A stretch of 64,000 bases of DNA, taken from Nocardia sp. NBC_00416. GTDB lineage: Bacteria > Actinomycetota > Actinomycetes > Mycobacteriales > Mycobacteriaceae. The translations under genes were made by a program, and so were the position numbers. The stretch lies in NCBI RefSeq assembly GCF_036032445.1, contig NZ_CP107932.1, forward strand, positions 3,536,501-3,600,500, written 5' to 3'. Below, in pieces: positions 26,254 to 35,807 of this stretch; within the stretch, counting starts at the first letter, position 1, and each line of letters starts with the position of its first letter. Under the pieces are notes generated by a model, which was not told where the DNA came from, ran no database searches, and saw only the letters and a program-made list of their open reading frames with translations.

Positions 26254-26465
26254 CGATCGTTCCTTTCTTCGTCGTCCCGATGTCCTGCGCACTCCGGCTA
26301 TTGGCCGCGATGCGTTGTTTCTTTGCGGCTTCGCCGAGAACCTCGCTGAGACGTTGCTATTGGCTTACGAAACAGACTGCCCCGAACAGATTTTCGAACG
26401 CGTGCCACATCTCGAGTGTCGGCCCGGGAAGCGTCTCGGACCAGCCCAGATTCCGTCCCTGTTAA

Positions 26466-26565
26466 TGGACACCAGCACTCCAGCTGGACATATTCTGGAC
26501 ATCGATGGCGGGGAAGGCTCCGAAACTCGATGTCGGCATGCTGATCACTGGACATAAGGTGGACA
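26466..26565. promoter_or_regulatory. TGGACA direct repeats before the regulator-like gene
   Basis: TGGACA occurs five times: 26466, 26485, 26496, 26549 and 26560. Two copies form 17-base units, TGGACATATTCTGGACA (26485-26501) and TGGACATAAGGTGGACA (26549-26565), each with an 11-base period, so half-sites face the same side of the helix. The second unit abuts the ATG at 26567, a place suited to autorepression. The region also lies upstream of the divergent precursor gene, so one protein could control both. The remainder of 26254-26566 shows nothing else. Confidence 0.5.
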
Positions 26566-26566
26566 G

Positions 26567-27778
26567 ATGCTCGCGCAGCCCACAGTCGACCAGGTAAAGG
26601 ACAGCCTGAAGCGGTTGCGGCGCGGGCCCGGCCTCGCCAGACCGACCGTCCTACTATCCGGACTGGACGAGCCGGTACAGGCATATCTGTGTCGCGGCAC
26701 CTACAGCGAACCCGGGTCAGCGGCACGGATCGAGCAGCTCGTCGCGATTATTCGACGTCGGATCGACCGACTCACCGCCGGTGAAAGAATTTATGTGGAG
26801 GTCGATTTCAATCTCGCCCCGCAACACAGCTTTTCGACTCTAACCGACCGCCAGGAGTCGTTGGCCCAACAGCTGCAATGTGCGGTCAAGACCGTCCGCC
26901 GCCGGTCCGATCAGGCCCTGGATACCCTGGCCTTTCTCCTGGTGACCTCTCCACCGAATCCAGTCAGCCCACCGGAACGCGTGCTCGGCCGAACTCAGCA
27001 CACAAATGCCGATGCTTCGGACGCGACTGACATTGTCCGTCAGTTCTGGGGACTCCGTCGTGACATCGGTATCGATATCGTGTGCTCGGAGATCCCACCC
27101 GACGAGCGCCCGGACTATGCCTCACCGTCCGACCGGAACTACCTTCGGTACGCCAAGTTCGCCGACCTGGACACCCTCCTCTTCGTGCGCACCCGGCTGG
27201 CGCAACTGGCCCCCGACGTAACCGTCCGCGATTTCGCACCGTCGGAGTACTTCGACACCCATTCCGAGGCACTTGTCGTGATCGGCGGACCGCCGTGGAA
27301 TGCCAAGTATCGAGAGTTCCTTCCTCAGCTACCCTTCCACTTCGAATCGCATCCGCTCGGCGAAGACGATCCACTGGTCGTACCATCGCTCGACGGCCTG
27401 ACACTCTCACCCCACTGGACACCAACGGGAGAGCTGGTCGAGGACGTCGCCGTTCTCACCCGGCTCACCGTTCAGGCCACGACCGTGCTCCTTCTCGGCG
27501 GATGCCTGACCCTCGGTGTCCTCGGGGCAGCGCGTTGCTTGCTCGACCTTGGACGCGGACCCGGAAACACCGCTTACCTCGACGATCGTGTGGGCGGCGA
27601 CGACTTTGTTGTGGTCACCGAAGCCCGCCGTGTCGGTGGAATCACCGATATCGCGGACTTCACAATCGTCGAACCACTGCTGCTGATGTCACGCACCGCA
27701 GGGGAAGACTGGAACGTCGTGGCAGACAACTCGAAACGCTTCGCTCGCCGCCACCTACACAGAGAACCACTGTCATGA
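26567..27778 (+). CDS. Regulator-like protein with C-terminal Rossmann-like segment, 403 aa
   Basis: I do not recognise the family. The N-terminal third is helical, with a segment that looks like a sigma/HTH-type helix pair (LTDRQESLAQQLQCAVKTVRRRSDQ, about residues 85-110). The rest includes VVIGGPPWNAKYREFL, as in nucleotide-binding Rossmann-like sensor domains, a hydrophobic helix (TTVLLLGGCLTLGVLGAARCLLDLG) and VGGDDFVVVTEARRVGG. A regulatory role is inferred from the HTH-like region and from the direct repeats at its start. It is divergent from the RiPP precursor and overlaps the GT25 gene by 4 bases (ATGA). Confidence 0.6.
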   Translation: MLAQPTVDQVKDSLKRLRRGPGLARPTVLLSGLDEPVQAYLCRGTYSEPGSAARIEQLVAIIRRRIDRLTAGERIYVEVDFNLAPQHSFSTLTDRQESLAQQLQCAVKTVRRRSDQALDTLAFLLVTSPPNPVSPPERVLGRTQHTNADASDATDIVRQFWGLRRDIGIDIVCSEIPPDERPDYASPSDRNYLRYAKFADLDTLLFVRTRLAQLAPDVTVRDFAPSEYFDTHSEALVVIGGPPWNAKYREFLPQLPFHFESHPLGEDDPLVVPSLDGLTLSPHWTPTGELVEDVAVLTRLTVQATTVLLLGGCLTLGVLGAARCLLDLGRGPGNTAYLDDRVGGDDFVVVTEARRVGGITDIADFTIVEPLLLMSRTAGEDWNVVADNSKRFARRHLHREPLS

Positions 27779-28521
27779 TCTCCCTGGATTACCTCTCGAC
27801 CTATGTCGTGAACCTGCCCCGCCGGCGCGATCGACGCGACTGGATCACCACACGCCTCCCGACCGCCCTGTCCGTACAGTTCACCTCCGACCTCGATGTA
27901 GTAATCGACGGCCGCGAGATCGCCCAACACACGTCAGAAGAGCTCGGAATCAGACTATTCGACTGGCAAATCGACTCCGACAACCCCTGGTGGAATAGAC
28001 CTTTGAAACACGGTGAGATCGGCTGCTCGCTCGCACACCTCGCCTGCTGGCAGCACGCCACCCAGCACACCGATTCGCCCTACACCCTGATCCTCGAAGA
28101 CGACGCAGTTCTTACACCAGACTTCTCCGGCGGACTGCTCACCGCCCTGAACGGCATTCGCGACCATGAATTGACGTTCGACTTGCTCTACCTCGGCCGC
28201 GAGCCCCTCAACCCCGATACTCCCACCCCTCTGCCGGGCATAGTCCGCCCCGGATACAGTCACTGCACCTACGGCTACGTGCTCACCCGAAAGGGCATCC
28301 AGGCAGCACTGTCCGCGAACCTGCCGTCAGCGATCGTCCCGATCGATGAATTCCTGCCCGCGCTCTACACCCCCCACCCACGCCCAGACCTGCGCGCCCA
28401 GTTCCCTCCCAGAATCACAGCTCTCGCCTTGGACCCGCCCCTGGCCACACAGCGACCAAAGACAGAGGCGGGGAGCGACACGGAGGATTCCGCCTTCGCC
28501 AGAGGTGGGAATTCGAGCTAG
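27775..28521 (+). CDS. Glycosyltransferase family 25
   Basis: The product is 248 aa. The N-terminal YVVNLPRRRDRRDWITTRLP and the central HGEIGCSLAHLACWQHA, followed by LILEDDAVLTPDF, are the defining blocks of GT25 (LPS/collagen-type galactosyltransferases; EDDA is the metal/nucleotide-sugar motif). In this locus it could glycosylate the peptide product or a cell-surface acceptor; the sequence cannot tell which. It is translationally coupled to the regulator-like gene and ends 4 bases from the convergent acyltransferase gene. Confidence 0.85.
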   Translation: MISLDYLSTYVVNLPRRRDRRDWITTRLPTALSVQFTSDLDVVIDGREIAQHTSEELGIRLFDWQIDSDNPWWNRPLKHGEIGCSLAHLACWQHATQHTDSPYTLILEDDAVLTPDFSGGLLTALNGIRDHELTFDLLYLGREPLNPDTPTPLPGIVRPGYSHCTYGYVLTRKGIQAALSANLPSAIVPIDEFLPALYTPHPRPDLRAQFPPRITALALDPPLATQRPKTEAGSDTEDSAFARGGNSS

Positions 28522-28525
28522 TCCG

Positions 28526-29185
28526 TCACGTGGGCCGGCTTGTCGTCCAGTGCTCGATCAGGGCAGCTAGTCGCTTACCTGGCCACCGTTCGATCGGCGT
28601 ATGAACATTGGTACCAGTCACGACATGCTCCGCTGGCACGTCACGAGTAACGATCGCACCGGCGGCCACGTAACTATGCGAACCGACTCGAACGCCACCC
28701 ACAACATGTGCACCGAACCCGACCACAGTGTCGGGTTCGATCACCGGAGGGGCCTCGTCGGCACCCCACCAGCCCAGGTCAGGTCGGGTGTACTCATGGA
28801 CCAGGTTCCCCATCACCGTCGCCCGGTCACCGATGACAGTGGCGTCACAGACAAAACCCGCCACGCACGCATCCGCACCAATGCTGACCCGATCACAGAC
28901 ATATGCCCCATGGATCAACCGGGTTCGGTCGCCGATCATGCACCCGTACCCGATCCGCGTGCGGTCGTCGACCAAACATTCGGCGCCGAGTACAGTGCCC
29001 TCCCCGATAACAATGTGGTTGAACAGCAGGCACTGATCGCCGATTACCGCAGCCTCACCAGCGGTGATCTGGCCTCGTTGCGCCTCTCGAATTCGAGCCT
29101 CCTTGGGATAGCCCAATACGCAATGCTCACCCACAACAACCGAGTCGCCCAACCGGACCGGGCCGTAGAGATCACTCAACTTCAC
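28526..29185 (-). CDS. Left-handed beta-helix (hexapeptide) acyltransferase
   Basis: The product is 219 aa. There are many hexapeptide repeats of the [LIV]-G-x4 type (VIGDQCLLFNHIVIGEGTVLGAECLVDD, IGADACVAGFVCDATVIGDRATVMGN). A C-terminal VGSHSYVAAGAIVTRDVPAEHVVTG block is typical of WbbJ/NeuD/DapH-type acyl-CoA-dependent O- or N-acetyltransferases. The GTG start at 29185 overlaps the stop of the hydrolase gene. The acceptor may be a sugar or an amino group of the pathway product. Confidence 0.85.
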   Translation of the reverse strand: MKLSDLYGPVRLGDSVVVGEHCVLGYPKEARIREAQRGQITAGEAAVIGDQCLLFNHIVIGEGTVLGAECLVDDRTRIGYGCMIGDRTRLIHGAYVCDRVSIGADACVAGFVCDATVIGDRATVMGNLVHEYTRPDLGWWGADEAPPVIEPDTVVGFGAHVVGGVRVGSHSYVAAGAIVTRDVPAEHVVTGTNVHTPIERWPGKRLAALIEHWTTSRPT

Positions 29186-29991
29186 GATGCCCGTGCAGAC
29201 TGCTCAAGCCAGTCGACGGTGACAGCGATCGCTTCATCTTCGCGCTCCCGGGAATCGAAGCCGTGATCCGAACCTGCAATGGTCCGCAGTTCGGTACCAG
29301 GGCGCACCCTTGCTGCCTCGACGGCGATGTCGTATGAGACGGCGGTGTCACGATCACCATGCACAATCAGCGCCGGAACGGCGGACTCGAGAAAACAGTC
29401 GAGCGGCCGATAGTGCTCGAACTCGCTGAACAGGACCCGCCCGAGCTCGAACTCGCCATCCACGGTGAGGACTCCGGTTTCGTCAAGCCGGCGCTGCTGT
29501 TCCGGACCGAAGTTCTCCTTACCCCAGGCCAGCTCCGGCTCCAGAAACGTGCGCCGAAGGTCGAGGACGGGATTCCACAGCACCAACCGACCGAGGCCCT
29601 GAGCCAGCCACGGTAGCTGCAGAGCTGTCGGCACCGCACCGAAACTTGCTGCCACTACCGACAGCGGCCCGGCGAACCTGTCTCGCGTGTATTTCACTGC
29701 CGCCTGCAGGTCCAGGCACTCCCCAGCGATCGTCATGCCCTGCGACAAGCCGGTGCTGGCGCCATGCCCGCGGAAGGAGAACCGCACGACATCGAATCCC
29801 GCAGACCCGAGGCGGTCAGCCAAACGGACGAACATCTTTCCGCCCTCGTCCTTGTCCACTGTGATCCCGTGGACCAGCAGCGCCACCCCACGAGACGGCA
29901 CCGATGACGCTAAGTGCACAGCCGCATCCAGAACCACACCATCCGCCGCGGTCAGGGTCGTGCTCTCCACCACACAGCTCCGTCCAGTCAC
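29182..29991 (-). CDS. Alpha/beta hydrolase
   Basis: GTG at 29991 overlaps the stop of the oxygenase gene (GTGA), giving 269 aa. Features are the oxyanion region LLVHGITVDKDEGG, the nucleophile elbow VAASFGAV (Ser intact), the acid in VHGDRDTAV and the His in GSDHGFDSR. It resembles small esterases/acyl hydrolases. The catalytic triad is complete, in contrast to the lipase homologues at 1.3-3.6 kb. Coupled to the genes on both sides, it could deprotect or hydrolyse an intermediate; a peptidase role as the missing leader protease is conceivable but unsupported. Confidence 0.8.
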   Translation of the reverse strand: MTGRSCVVESTTLTAADGVVLDAAVHLASSVPSRGVALLVHGITVDKDEGGKMFVRLADRLGSAGFDVVRFSFRGHGASTGLSQGMTIAGECLDLQAAVKYTRDRFAGPLSVVAASFGAVPTALQLPWLAQGLGRLVLWNPVLDLRRTFLEPELAWGKENFGPEQQRRLDETGVLTVDGEFELGRVLFSEFEHYRPLDCFLESAVPALIVHGDRDTAVSYDIAVEAARVRPGTELRTIAGSDHGFDSREREDEAIAVTVDWLEQSARAS

Positions 29992-30692
29992 ATCTCGGGG
30001 ATAGACCACAAGGCATCCATCGTCTCGTGAGAAGTCGTCCGGCACAATTCATCACGACCGGCAAAGGCCATATTCACGATCGTTCGACGGCCGGCCCGGA
30101 TAGGATGCACCCGGTGCATGGTGGAATCTGCCCGCATCAGATACACCTCCCCCGCTCCCACAGCAAGACGGTGCACTTCCCTGCTCGCCAGAATGCGATG
30201 CACCCCAGGATCACACTTGTTCCAGAACGTCGCGGGAACACACTCGACGTAGCCCCCATCACACTGGTCGGGGCACTCGGCCACCCACACCAGGGCGAAT
30301 CGGTAGTCATCCCAATGCCACCCATGGGTATCACCCCCGCGTTCCAACCGTGTGATCACATACTGCTCCGGCTGATACGGACACCAACTCACCGGCTCAC
30401 CGGCCACCAATTCCACGATCCTGCGCACCGCGTCGGATTGGTATATCTGCGGGATCCAGAAGCCCTTCTGCGCAATCAGTGATCGCGTGACGTTTCCCAT
30501 CCGCCGGGGGGTAAACCCTGTTGCTGCCATCGTGAAGTTCCTGCGAACCGTATACGAGTCCGCCAAGCCGAGGGCTTCTGCTGCGACCGCACGGCGCATC
30601 CACTCGGGAACGAACGATGACACTCGCACGCCTCCGTTGCGATGCAATTCCCTCCGCACCGAGGCGAAATCCGAGACCACGCAGACTCCCAT
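29988..30692 (-). CDS. 2OG-Fe(II) oxygenase of the HalD/BesD/ArpA-like group
   Basis: The product is 234 aa. The facial triad is HWD in DTHGWHWDDYRF plus the distal His in STMHRVHPI, with Arg (AGRRTIVNMAF) for 2-oxoglutarate. The HxD form indicates a hydroxylase; halogenases of this group have Gly in place of Asp. The N-terminal TGFTPRRMGNVTRSLIAQ is characteristic of the group, members of which act on free amino acids. It is the first gene of the three-gene coupled set oxygenase, hydrolase, acyltransferase, which may make a modified amino acid. Confidence 0.8.
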   Translation of the reverse strand: MGVCVVSDFASVRRELHRNGGVRVSSFVPEWMRRAVAAEALGLADSYTVRRNFTMAATGFTPRRMGNVTRSLIAQKGFWIPQIYQSDAVRRIVELVAGEPVSWCPYQPEQYVITRLERGGDTHGWHWDDYRFALVWVAECPDQCDGGYVECVPATFWNKCDPGVHRILASREVHRLAVGAGEVYLMRADSTMHRVHPIRAGRRTIVNMAFAGRDELCRTTSHETMDALWSIPEM

Positions 30693-30875
30693 GAGTTTCT
30701 CCGTCTACAGGTCTGACAATCGGACGACACATTCGTGCTCCTCAGCATTGGGTAACCACCAGTTCGGGCGACTCTTTGTGGTCGATTGCTCAGACAGCAG
30801 TGCGTTTAATCAGTTACGCGACATCAGCGGGGCCCTCTTGTGCGTCGTGCACTCCTGGGCCCCGGGCAACCCGTC

Positions 30876-33487
30876 TTACTCGGGCGGCAGTGCGTTCAGT
30901 TGTTTCTCCAGCCACTCGCGGTCTGCGTCAGCGGTGGCTTGTCGGGCACGGATGCCGTCGATGACCTTTGCTGGCGCCTTTGCCATGAACTCGGCATTGC
31001 CCAGCTTGCGGGCTGCGTTGTCCAGTTCCTTCAGTGCGCCGGCAAGGTCCTTGTTCAGCCGCTTGCGCTCCGCGGAAACATCGAGCGTACCCGAAAGATC
31101 TACCGCTACAACTGCTTTACTCACTGCCAACGACGCCGTCGCAGCGAACCCTTCTCCGGGTTCTTGCAGACGCAGCAAGTGGCGGATCACCGGCTCATGC
31201 GCCGCGAGTACAGGCTCGGCGGTGAAATCGAGCGTCGCCGGGACGCGTTGGTTCGGCTGCACGCCTTGTTCGGACCGGAACCGCCGTACCTCGGTGATGG
31301 TGGCCTGCAGGCCGGCGAAGTCCGACTCGGCCTTCTCGTCGCGGAATCCGCTGTCGACCGGCCACGGCGCGATGACCACCGACGCGGCGTCGGTCAACTC
31401 CGTCCACAACACCTCGGTCACGAACGGCACGATCGGGTGCAGCAGCCGCAGCAATCCGTCCAGTACCTCCCCCAGCACCCGCTGCGACACCTCGGCCTGC
31501 TCGCCTCCGGCAGCGAAGGCCACCTTCGACAGCTCGATGTACCAGTCGAATACCTCGTCCCACGCGAAGTGGTACAGCCCATCGGAGAGCTTGGCGAATT
31601 GATAGTCCTCGAACAAGGCGTCGGTCGCCGCGACCGTCGCGTTCAGCCGCGACAGCACCCACCGATCGGCCAAGCCGAGCCGATCCGCCGCAGGCAGCGG
31701 CCCCGCGGTGGTCGCGCCGTTTATGAGCGCGAACCGGGTCGCGTTCCAGACCTTGGTGATGAAGTTGCGACCGGTGGCGGTGACGTTGTCTTCCCCGATC
31801 GGCACGTCGGTGCCCGGGTTCGCGCCCGCCGCCAACGCCGCACGCACGGCGTCCGAACCGTACTTGTCCATCCACACCAGCGGGTCGACCACATTGCCGA
31901 ACGACTTCGACATTTTCTTGCCGTGCTGGTCCCGCACCATGCCGTGCAACGCGATCGTCTTGAACGGTGGTTGGCCGTCCATGGCGTAGGTGCCGAACAT
32001 CATCATCCGGGCGATCCAGAAGAACAGCAGGTCATAGCCGGTGAACAGCACCTGGTTCGGGTAGAACTTCGCCAGGTCGGGGGTCTTGTCCGGCCAGCCC
32101 ATCGTGGAGAACGGCCACAACGCCGAGGAGAACCACGTATCGAGCACATCGGAGTCCTGGACCCAGCCTTCCGGGGCGGACTCGTCCGGGCCGACACATT
32201 TCATTTCGCCGTCCGGGCCGTACCAGATCGGGATCCGGTGTCCCCACCACAGCTGCCGCGAAATGTTCCAGTCCCGCAGGTTGTCGACCCAGTCGAAGTA
32301 CCGCGTCGCCAGTTCCGGCGGGTGGATTCCCACCTGGCCATCACGGACCACGTCGCCAGCGGCCTTGGCCAGCGGGCCGACCTTCACCCACCACTGCATC
32401 GACAGCCGCGGCTCGATCACCGTCCCGCACCGGGAGCAATGCCCGACCGCGTGCGCATATGGCCGCTTCTCGGCGACAATCCGGCCGTCCGCGCGCAACG
32501 CTGCCACAACCGCGCTCCGTGTCTCGAGCCGATCGAGCCCTTGGAATGGGCCGTGCGCGGTCACGATGGCGCGCTCGTCCATGATGGTCAGCGCCGGGAG
32601 ATCGTGGCGCTGACCGATCTCGAAGTCGTTAGGATCGTGCGCAGGGGTGACCTTCACCGCACCGGTCCCGAACTCGGGGTCGACGTGCTCGTCGGCCACC
32701 ACCGGGATACGGCGGCCGGTCAGCGGCAACTCGATTTCGCGGCCGACCAAGTGGGCGTAGCGCTCATCGCCGGGATGCACAGCCACTGCTGTATCGCCGA
32801 GCATCGTCTCTGCCCGGGTCGTGGCCACCACGATCTGATCGTCGCCGTCGCCGTACCGGATCGACACCAGCTCACCGCCGACCTCTTTGTGGTCGACCTC
32901 GATATCGGAGATCGCGGTCATACACCGCGGGCACCAGTTGATGATCCGTTCAGCCCGATAAATCAGACCACCATCGAACAAACGTTTGAATATGGTCTGC
33001 ACCGCCGCGACAAACCCTCATCGAGGGTGAAGCGTTCCCGCGACCACGCCACACCATCACCGAGACGGCGCATCTGCCCGGTGATCGCTCCCCCGGACCG
33101 CGCCTTCCACTCCCACACCGCCTGCACAAACGCTTCCCGGCCCAGGTCATGGCGCGACTTTCCTTCTTTGGCGAGTTCGCGCTCGACCACGTTCTGCGTG
33201 GCGATGCCGGCGTGATCCAGGCCCGGCTGCCACAACACTTCAAAGCCCTGCATCCGCTTACGGCGGGTCAGCGCGTCGATCAGGGTGTGCTCGAAGGCGT
33301 GGCCGATGTGCAGGCTGCCGGTCACGTTCGGCGGAGGGAGGACCACCACGAACGGCGGCCGGTCGCTGGAGGTGTCCGCGTCGAAGTAGCCGCGTTCTAC
33401 CCACCGCTCGTACAGCGGCCCTTCTACCTCGGAAGGATCGAATTGGGTCGGAAGCGGCATCTTCTCTGCAGAGTCCCGAGCATTCAC
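30876..33487 (-). pseudogene. valS: Valyl-tRNA synthetase with a -1 frameshift
   Basis: Two frames together match ValRS end to end. The first starts with GTG at 33487 and contains the HIGH motif in [14 protein letters not shown]. It is in frame until [11 protein letters not shown] and then continues in the wrong frame. The second resumes at [20 protein letters not shown] and carries KMSKS (GKKMSKSFGN), the anticodon-binding domain and the usual C-terminal coiled coil. The break lies near 33016-33024, where CGGCGG seems to lack one base (CGGGCGG expected). Restored length would be about 870 aa, normal for ValRS. The neighbours (oxygenase, APH) are not the usual valS-folC context, so this may be an extra copy. 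It is either a real pseudogene or a sequencing error. Confidence 0.85.
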
Positions 33488-33779
33488 GCCCAACAGCGTA
33501 TGACCTGCACTCGCCAGGCTCCCAGCCATCCCACCCACCCTAGACCGACCTCTACATGATCGGGTTCTCACCACCCGAGGAAATGCCGGTCAGCGTTCGT
33601 CTCCTGCATGCGTCCCATCGAAACACCGGCCGCCAATGACCTGCCATAACGGCCCCGAGCTCCCGGCGCAAGCGCATTGAGAACCACATCGACCAGATCG
33701 TTCGCCGGTCCTGGGCGCCCAGAAGCTTCACTCGGCCAGAACAACGACGGACCTGGCATTCTGTGTTAGCGGCCAGCAA

Positions 33780-34718
33780 TCACTCCCAACAGACTCGCCG
33801 TTGTAACCACGCGATCGTGGCGCGGCCGGACTCGACTCTGTGTCGGCGCAAGGCTGGCGATTGGGAATTGCCCGGCCTACGGCTCTCTCGGGTCCAGTAT
33901 CCGGCCAGCGCGCACACCACGGCGGTGATCGCGTGAGGATCGACGTCTCGGGTTACGGGGTGGGATGCCAGGATCGGTTCGGGATCAACCCCCTGCAGCG
34001 CCAGCGCGGGGGCCAGGAACACCAGATCCGCCCAGGACGCGCCCACACACGGCCACGACCAATCAACCACAATCACCGTGCCATCCGGTCGCAGCAGCAT
34101 ATTGTCCGCGCGCAGATCTGTGTGCAACAAACTGCCCCCGACCGCAGCAGGTTCCCATTGTGATTCGAGGGCAGCCAGCCGGTCCAGATTCCGGCGCACC
34201 CACCCATCCATATCGCCCGCCGGCCCGCCGGTGGCGAGCGCGCGCCAGCTCGAGAGTTTCGGGCCATACTCGGCAGATAGGGTCGGCACCTCTGGCAGGG
34301 GGCTCGGAGTCAGTGTCCGTGCCAGGTTCTCGAGCACGTCGAGGACTGCGGTCAGTTCCGTGGGGCGATCGAATTCGGGATGCCTGCCCTGGATGTCCTC
34401 GAAGACCAGGACGAGCCACCCATCGGTCTCCAGAGTGAACTGCAATGCCGGAGCCGGAACCTGCGGTGACAGGCACGCTGCGGTGTCGGCTTCGATCCGA
34501 TATCGGTAGGCGAATTGTTCCTCGGTGGGGATGGCCTTGGCGAACACCGTGCGTCCGTCTGCCAATTCCAGGCGGGAAGCCATTCCACGGCTGAAGCCTC
34601 CCGGTTGGGTCGATGCCGAACGCACTCGTGCACCCAAGCGATCCTCGATCCCGGCGCGCACCGCCACCGGCATGCCGCTCCACACGAACCGCGACACTGG
34701 GACTTCGAACTCGGCCAT
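33780..34718 (-). CDS. Aminoglycoside phosphotransferase-family kinase
   Basis: The product is 312 aa. The catalytic loop is LLHTDLRADNMLL and the metal-binding Asp is in VIVVDWSWP. The N-lobe has GGFSRGMASRLELADGRTVFAKAI with the ATP-binding Lys. The APH fold phosphorylates small molecules (aminoglycosides, choline, homoserine and others); the substrate is unknown. It is divergent from a GNAT acetyltransferase gene 108 bases away, a pairing often seen in resistance or self-protection settings. Confidence 0.8.
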   Translation of the reverse strand: MAEFEVPVSRFVWSGMPVAVRAGIEDRLGARVRSASTQPGGFSRGMASRLELADGRTVFAKAIPTEEQFAYRYRIEADTAACLSPQVPAPALQFTLETDGWLVLVFEDIQGRHPEFDRPTELTAVLDVLENLARTLTPSPLPEVPTLSAEYGPKLSSWRALATGGPAGDMDGWVRRNLDRLAALESQWEPAAVGGSLLHTDLRADNMLLRPDGTVIVVDWSWPCVGASWADLVFLAPALALQGVDPEPILASHPVTRDVDPHAITAVVCALAGYWTRESRRPGNSQSPALRRHRVESGRATIAWLQRRVCWE

Positions 34719-34826
34719 CGAACGATCGTGCCGCGCGAAGATTGCCCTGCACCACTGAATTTCGCGCGAGAGAAGACACGGCGAAGGGCACCAAGCGGGA
34801 TATTGTCTTCACCGCTGAGGTGGCTA

Positions 34827-35390
34827 ATGATTGATTCCATGACCCAGGCCCGGCTGTGCTCGCCCCGCATCGACTTGGTTCCGCTGGGCGGGGACCACCT
34901 TGAATTCGAGGTGCTTCTGGAGTCCGACCCCGACGTCCGCCGCTACCTGGGTAACGGAAACCCGCTGTCCCGAGCGGAAATCGAGGCTGGCCACCAGCAT
35001 CGCATTACAGCTGCGGACGGGACGGCGGGTATCGGTTACTGGGTCGGCGTCGTCGCCGGCGAGTGTGTCGGCCGGTGGGTGATGCGGGCGCCGGATAGAC
35101 CCGATCAAGGTCCTTCCATCGGTCAGGCGGAACTCGGATTCCAGCTGCTTCCACGTTACTGGGGGCAGGGCCTGGCCTCCGAGGGTGTCCGTGAACTCGT
35201 CCGGCACGGATTCGAAGACCTCGGGCTGAAGCGGATCTTTTCGGAGACGATGACCGTCAACACCGCGGCACGCGCCACTTTGGCCTGCGTCGGCATGGAA
35301 TATATCCGGGTCTACCACCCCCGGTGGAAGCATCCGATATCCGGAACCGAGCACGGCGAAGTCGAGTACGCCATCACCCGCGACTATTGA
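34827..35390 (+). CDS. GNAT acetyltransferase (RimJ/RimL-like)
   Basis: ATG at 34827 has GAGG 7 bases upstream; ATG 34839 is an alternative. The product is 187 aa with the pattern of ribosomal-protein-serine-type GNATs: RIDLVPLGGDHLEF at the start, then AELGFQLLPRYWGQGLASEGVRELVRHGFEDLGLKRI, which includes the acetyl-CoA-binding Q/R-x-x-G-x-G/A motif, and ARATLACVGM. The acceptor is unknown. Confidence 0.85.
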   Translation: MIDSMTQARLCSPRIDLVPLGGDHLEFEVLLESDPDVRRYLGNGNPLSRAEIEAGHQHRITAADGTAGIGYWVGVVAGECVGRWVMRAPDRPDQGPSIGQAELGFQLLPRYWGQGLASEGVRELVRHGFEDLGLKRIFSETMTVNTAARATLACVGMEYIRVYHPRWKHPISGTEHGEVEYAITRDY

Positions 35391-35417
35391 TGGCCGATCC
35401 CCGCTATGGGAGGGCCG

Positions 35418-35798
35418 CTACGCGGCGCGCAGATCGAATTCCTGCGCGTTGGCGCCCGCGATGAACGCGGCCCATTCGGTGGGCGTGAAGGCCATGACGG
35501 ACGCTTCGGTGTCTGAACTGCGCAGGATAACGCAGCCGTTTGCGCGCTGTTCGATGTCGGGGAGATCGTCGCCGAGCGAGTGGCTGCCGCCTGCCTTTAC
35601 ATGTTCGAGGAAACGTGGCCAGAGGGCGATGTCGATGGCGATGACGGGTTGGGCCGCGGGATCGTTGGCGGGGTCGCGCAGGTATTTGCTGTCGCGTATG
35701 AAGACCGTCCGGCTTCCGAAGGCGACCTGGACGCATTGGCCGCCGTTGGTTCCGCTGTAGCTCGAGGTCCGCCAGTGCAGGCGGTCCTGGGAAGTCAT
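35418..35798 (-). CDS. DUF397 protein
   Basis: The product is 126 aa. The DUF397 signature is visible at the start (LHWRTSSYSGTNGGQCVQVAFGSRTVFIRDSK) and at the end (FTPTEWAAFIAGA). DUF397 proteins are small partners of XRE/DUF5753 regulators in actinomycetes (Scr1/Scr2-type pairs, which behave like antitoxin/toxin modules). It follows the XRE gene by 9 bases on the same strand, the normal arrangement. Confidence 0.9.
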   Translation of the reverse strand: MTSQDRLHWRTSSYSGTNGGQCVQVAFGSRTVFIRDSKYLRDPANDPAAQPVIAIDIALWPRFLEHVKAGGSHSLGDDLPDIEQRANGCVILRSSDTEASVMAFTPTEWAAFIAGANAQEFDLRAA

Positions 35799-35807
35799 TG
35801 CGTTCTC

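Noticed and set aside
29988..30692. Possible amino-acid halogenase (BesD type)
   Set aside because: The iron-binding motif is HWD; halogenases of this group have Gly in place of Asp, so a hydroxylase is more likely.
30840..33215. 791-codon plus-strand frame
   Set aside because: It lies opposite valS and reads as a high-GC shadow; the reverse strand has unmistakable ValRS motifs.
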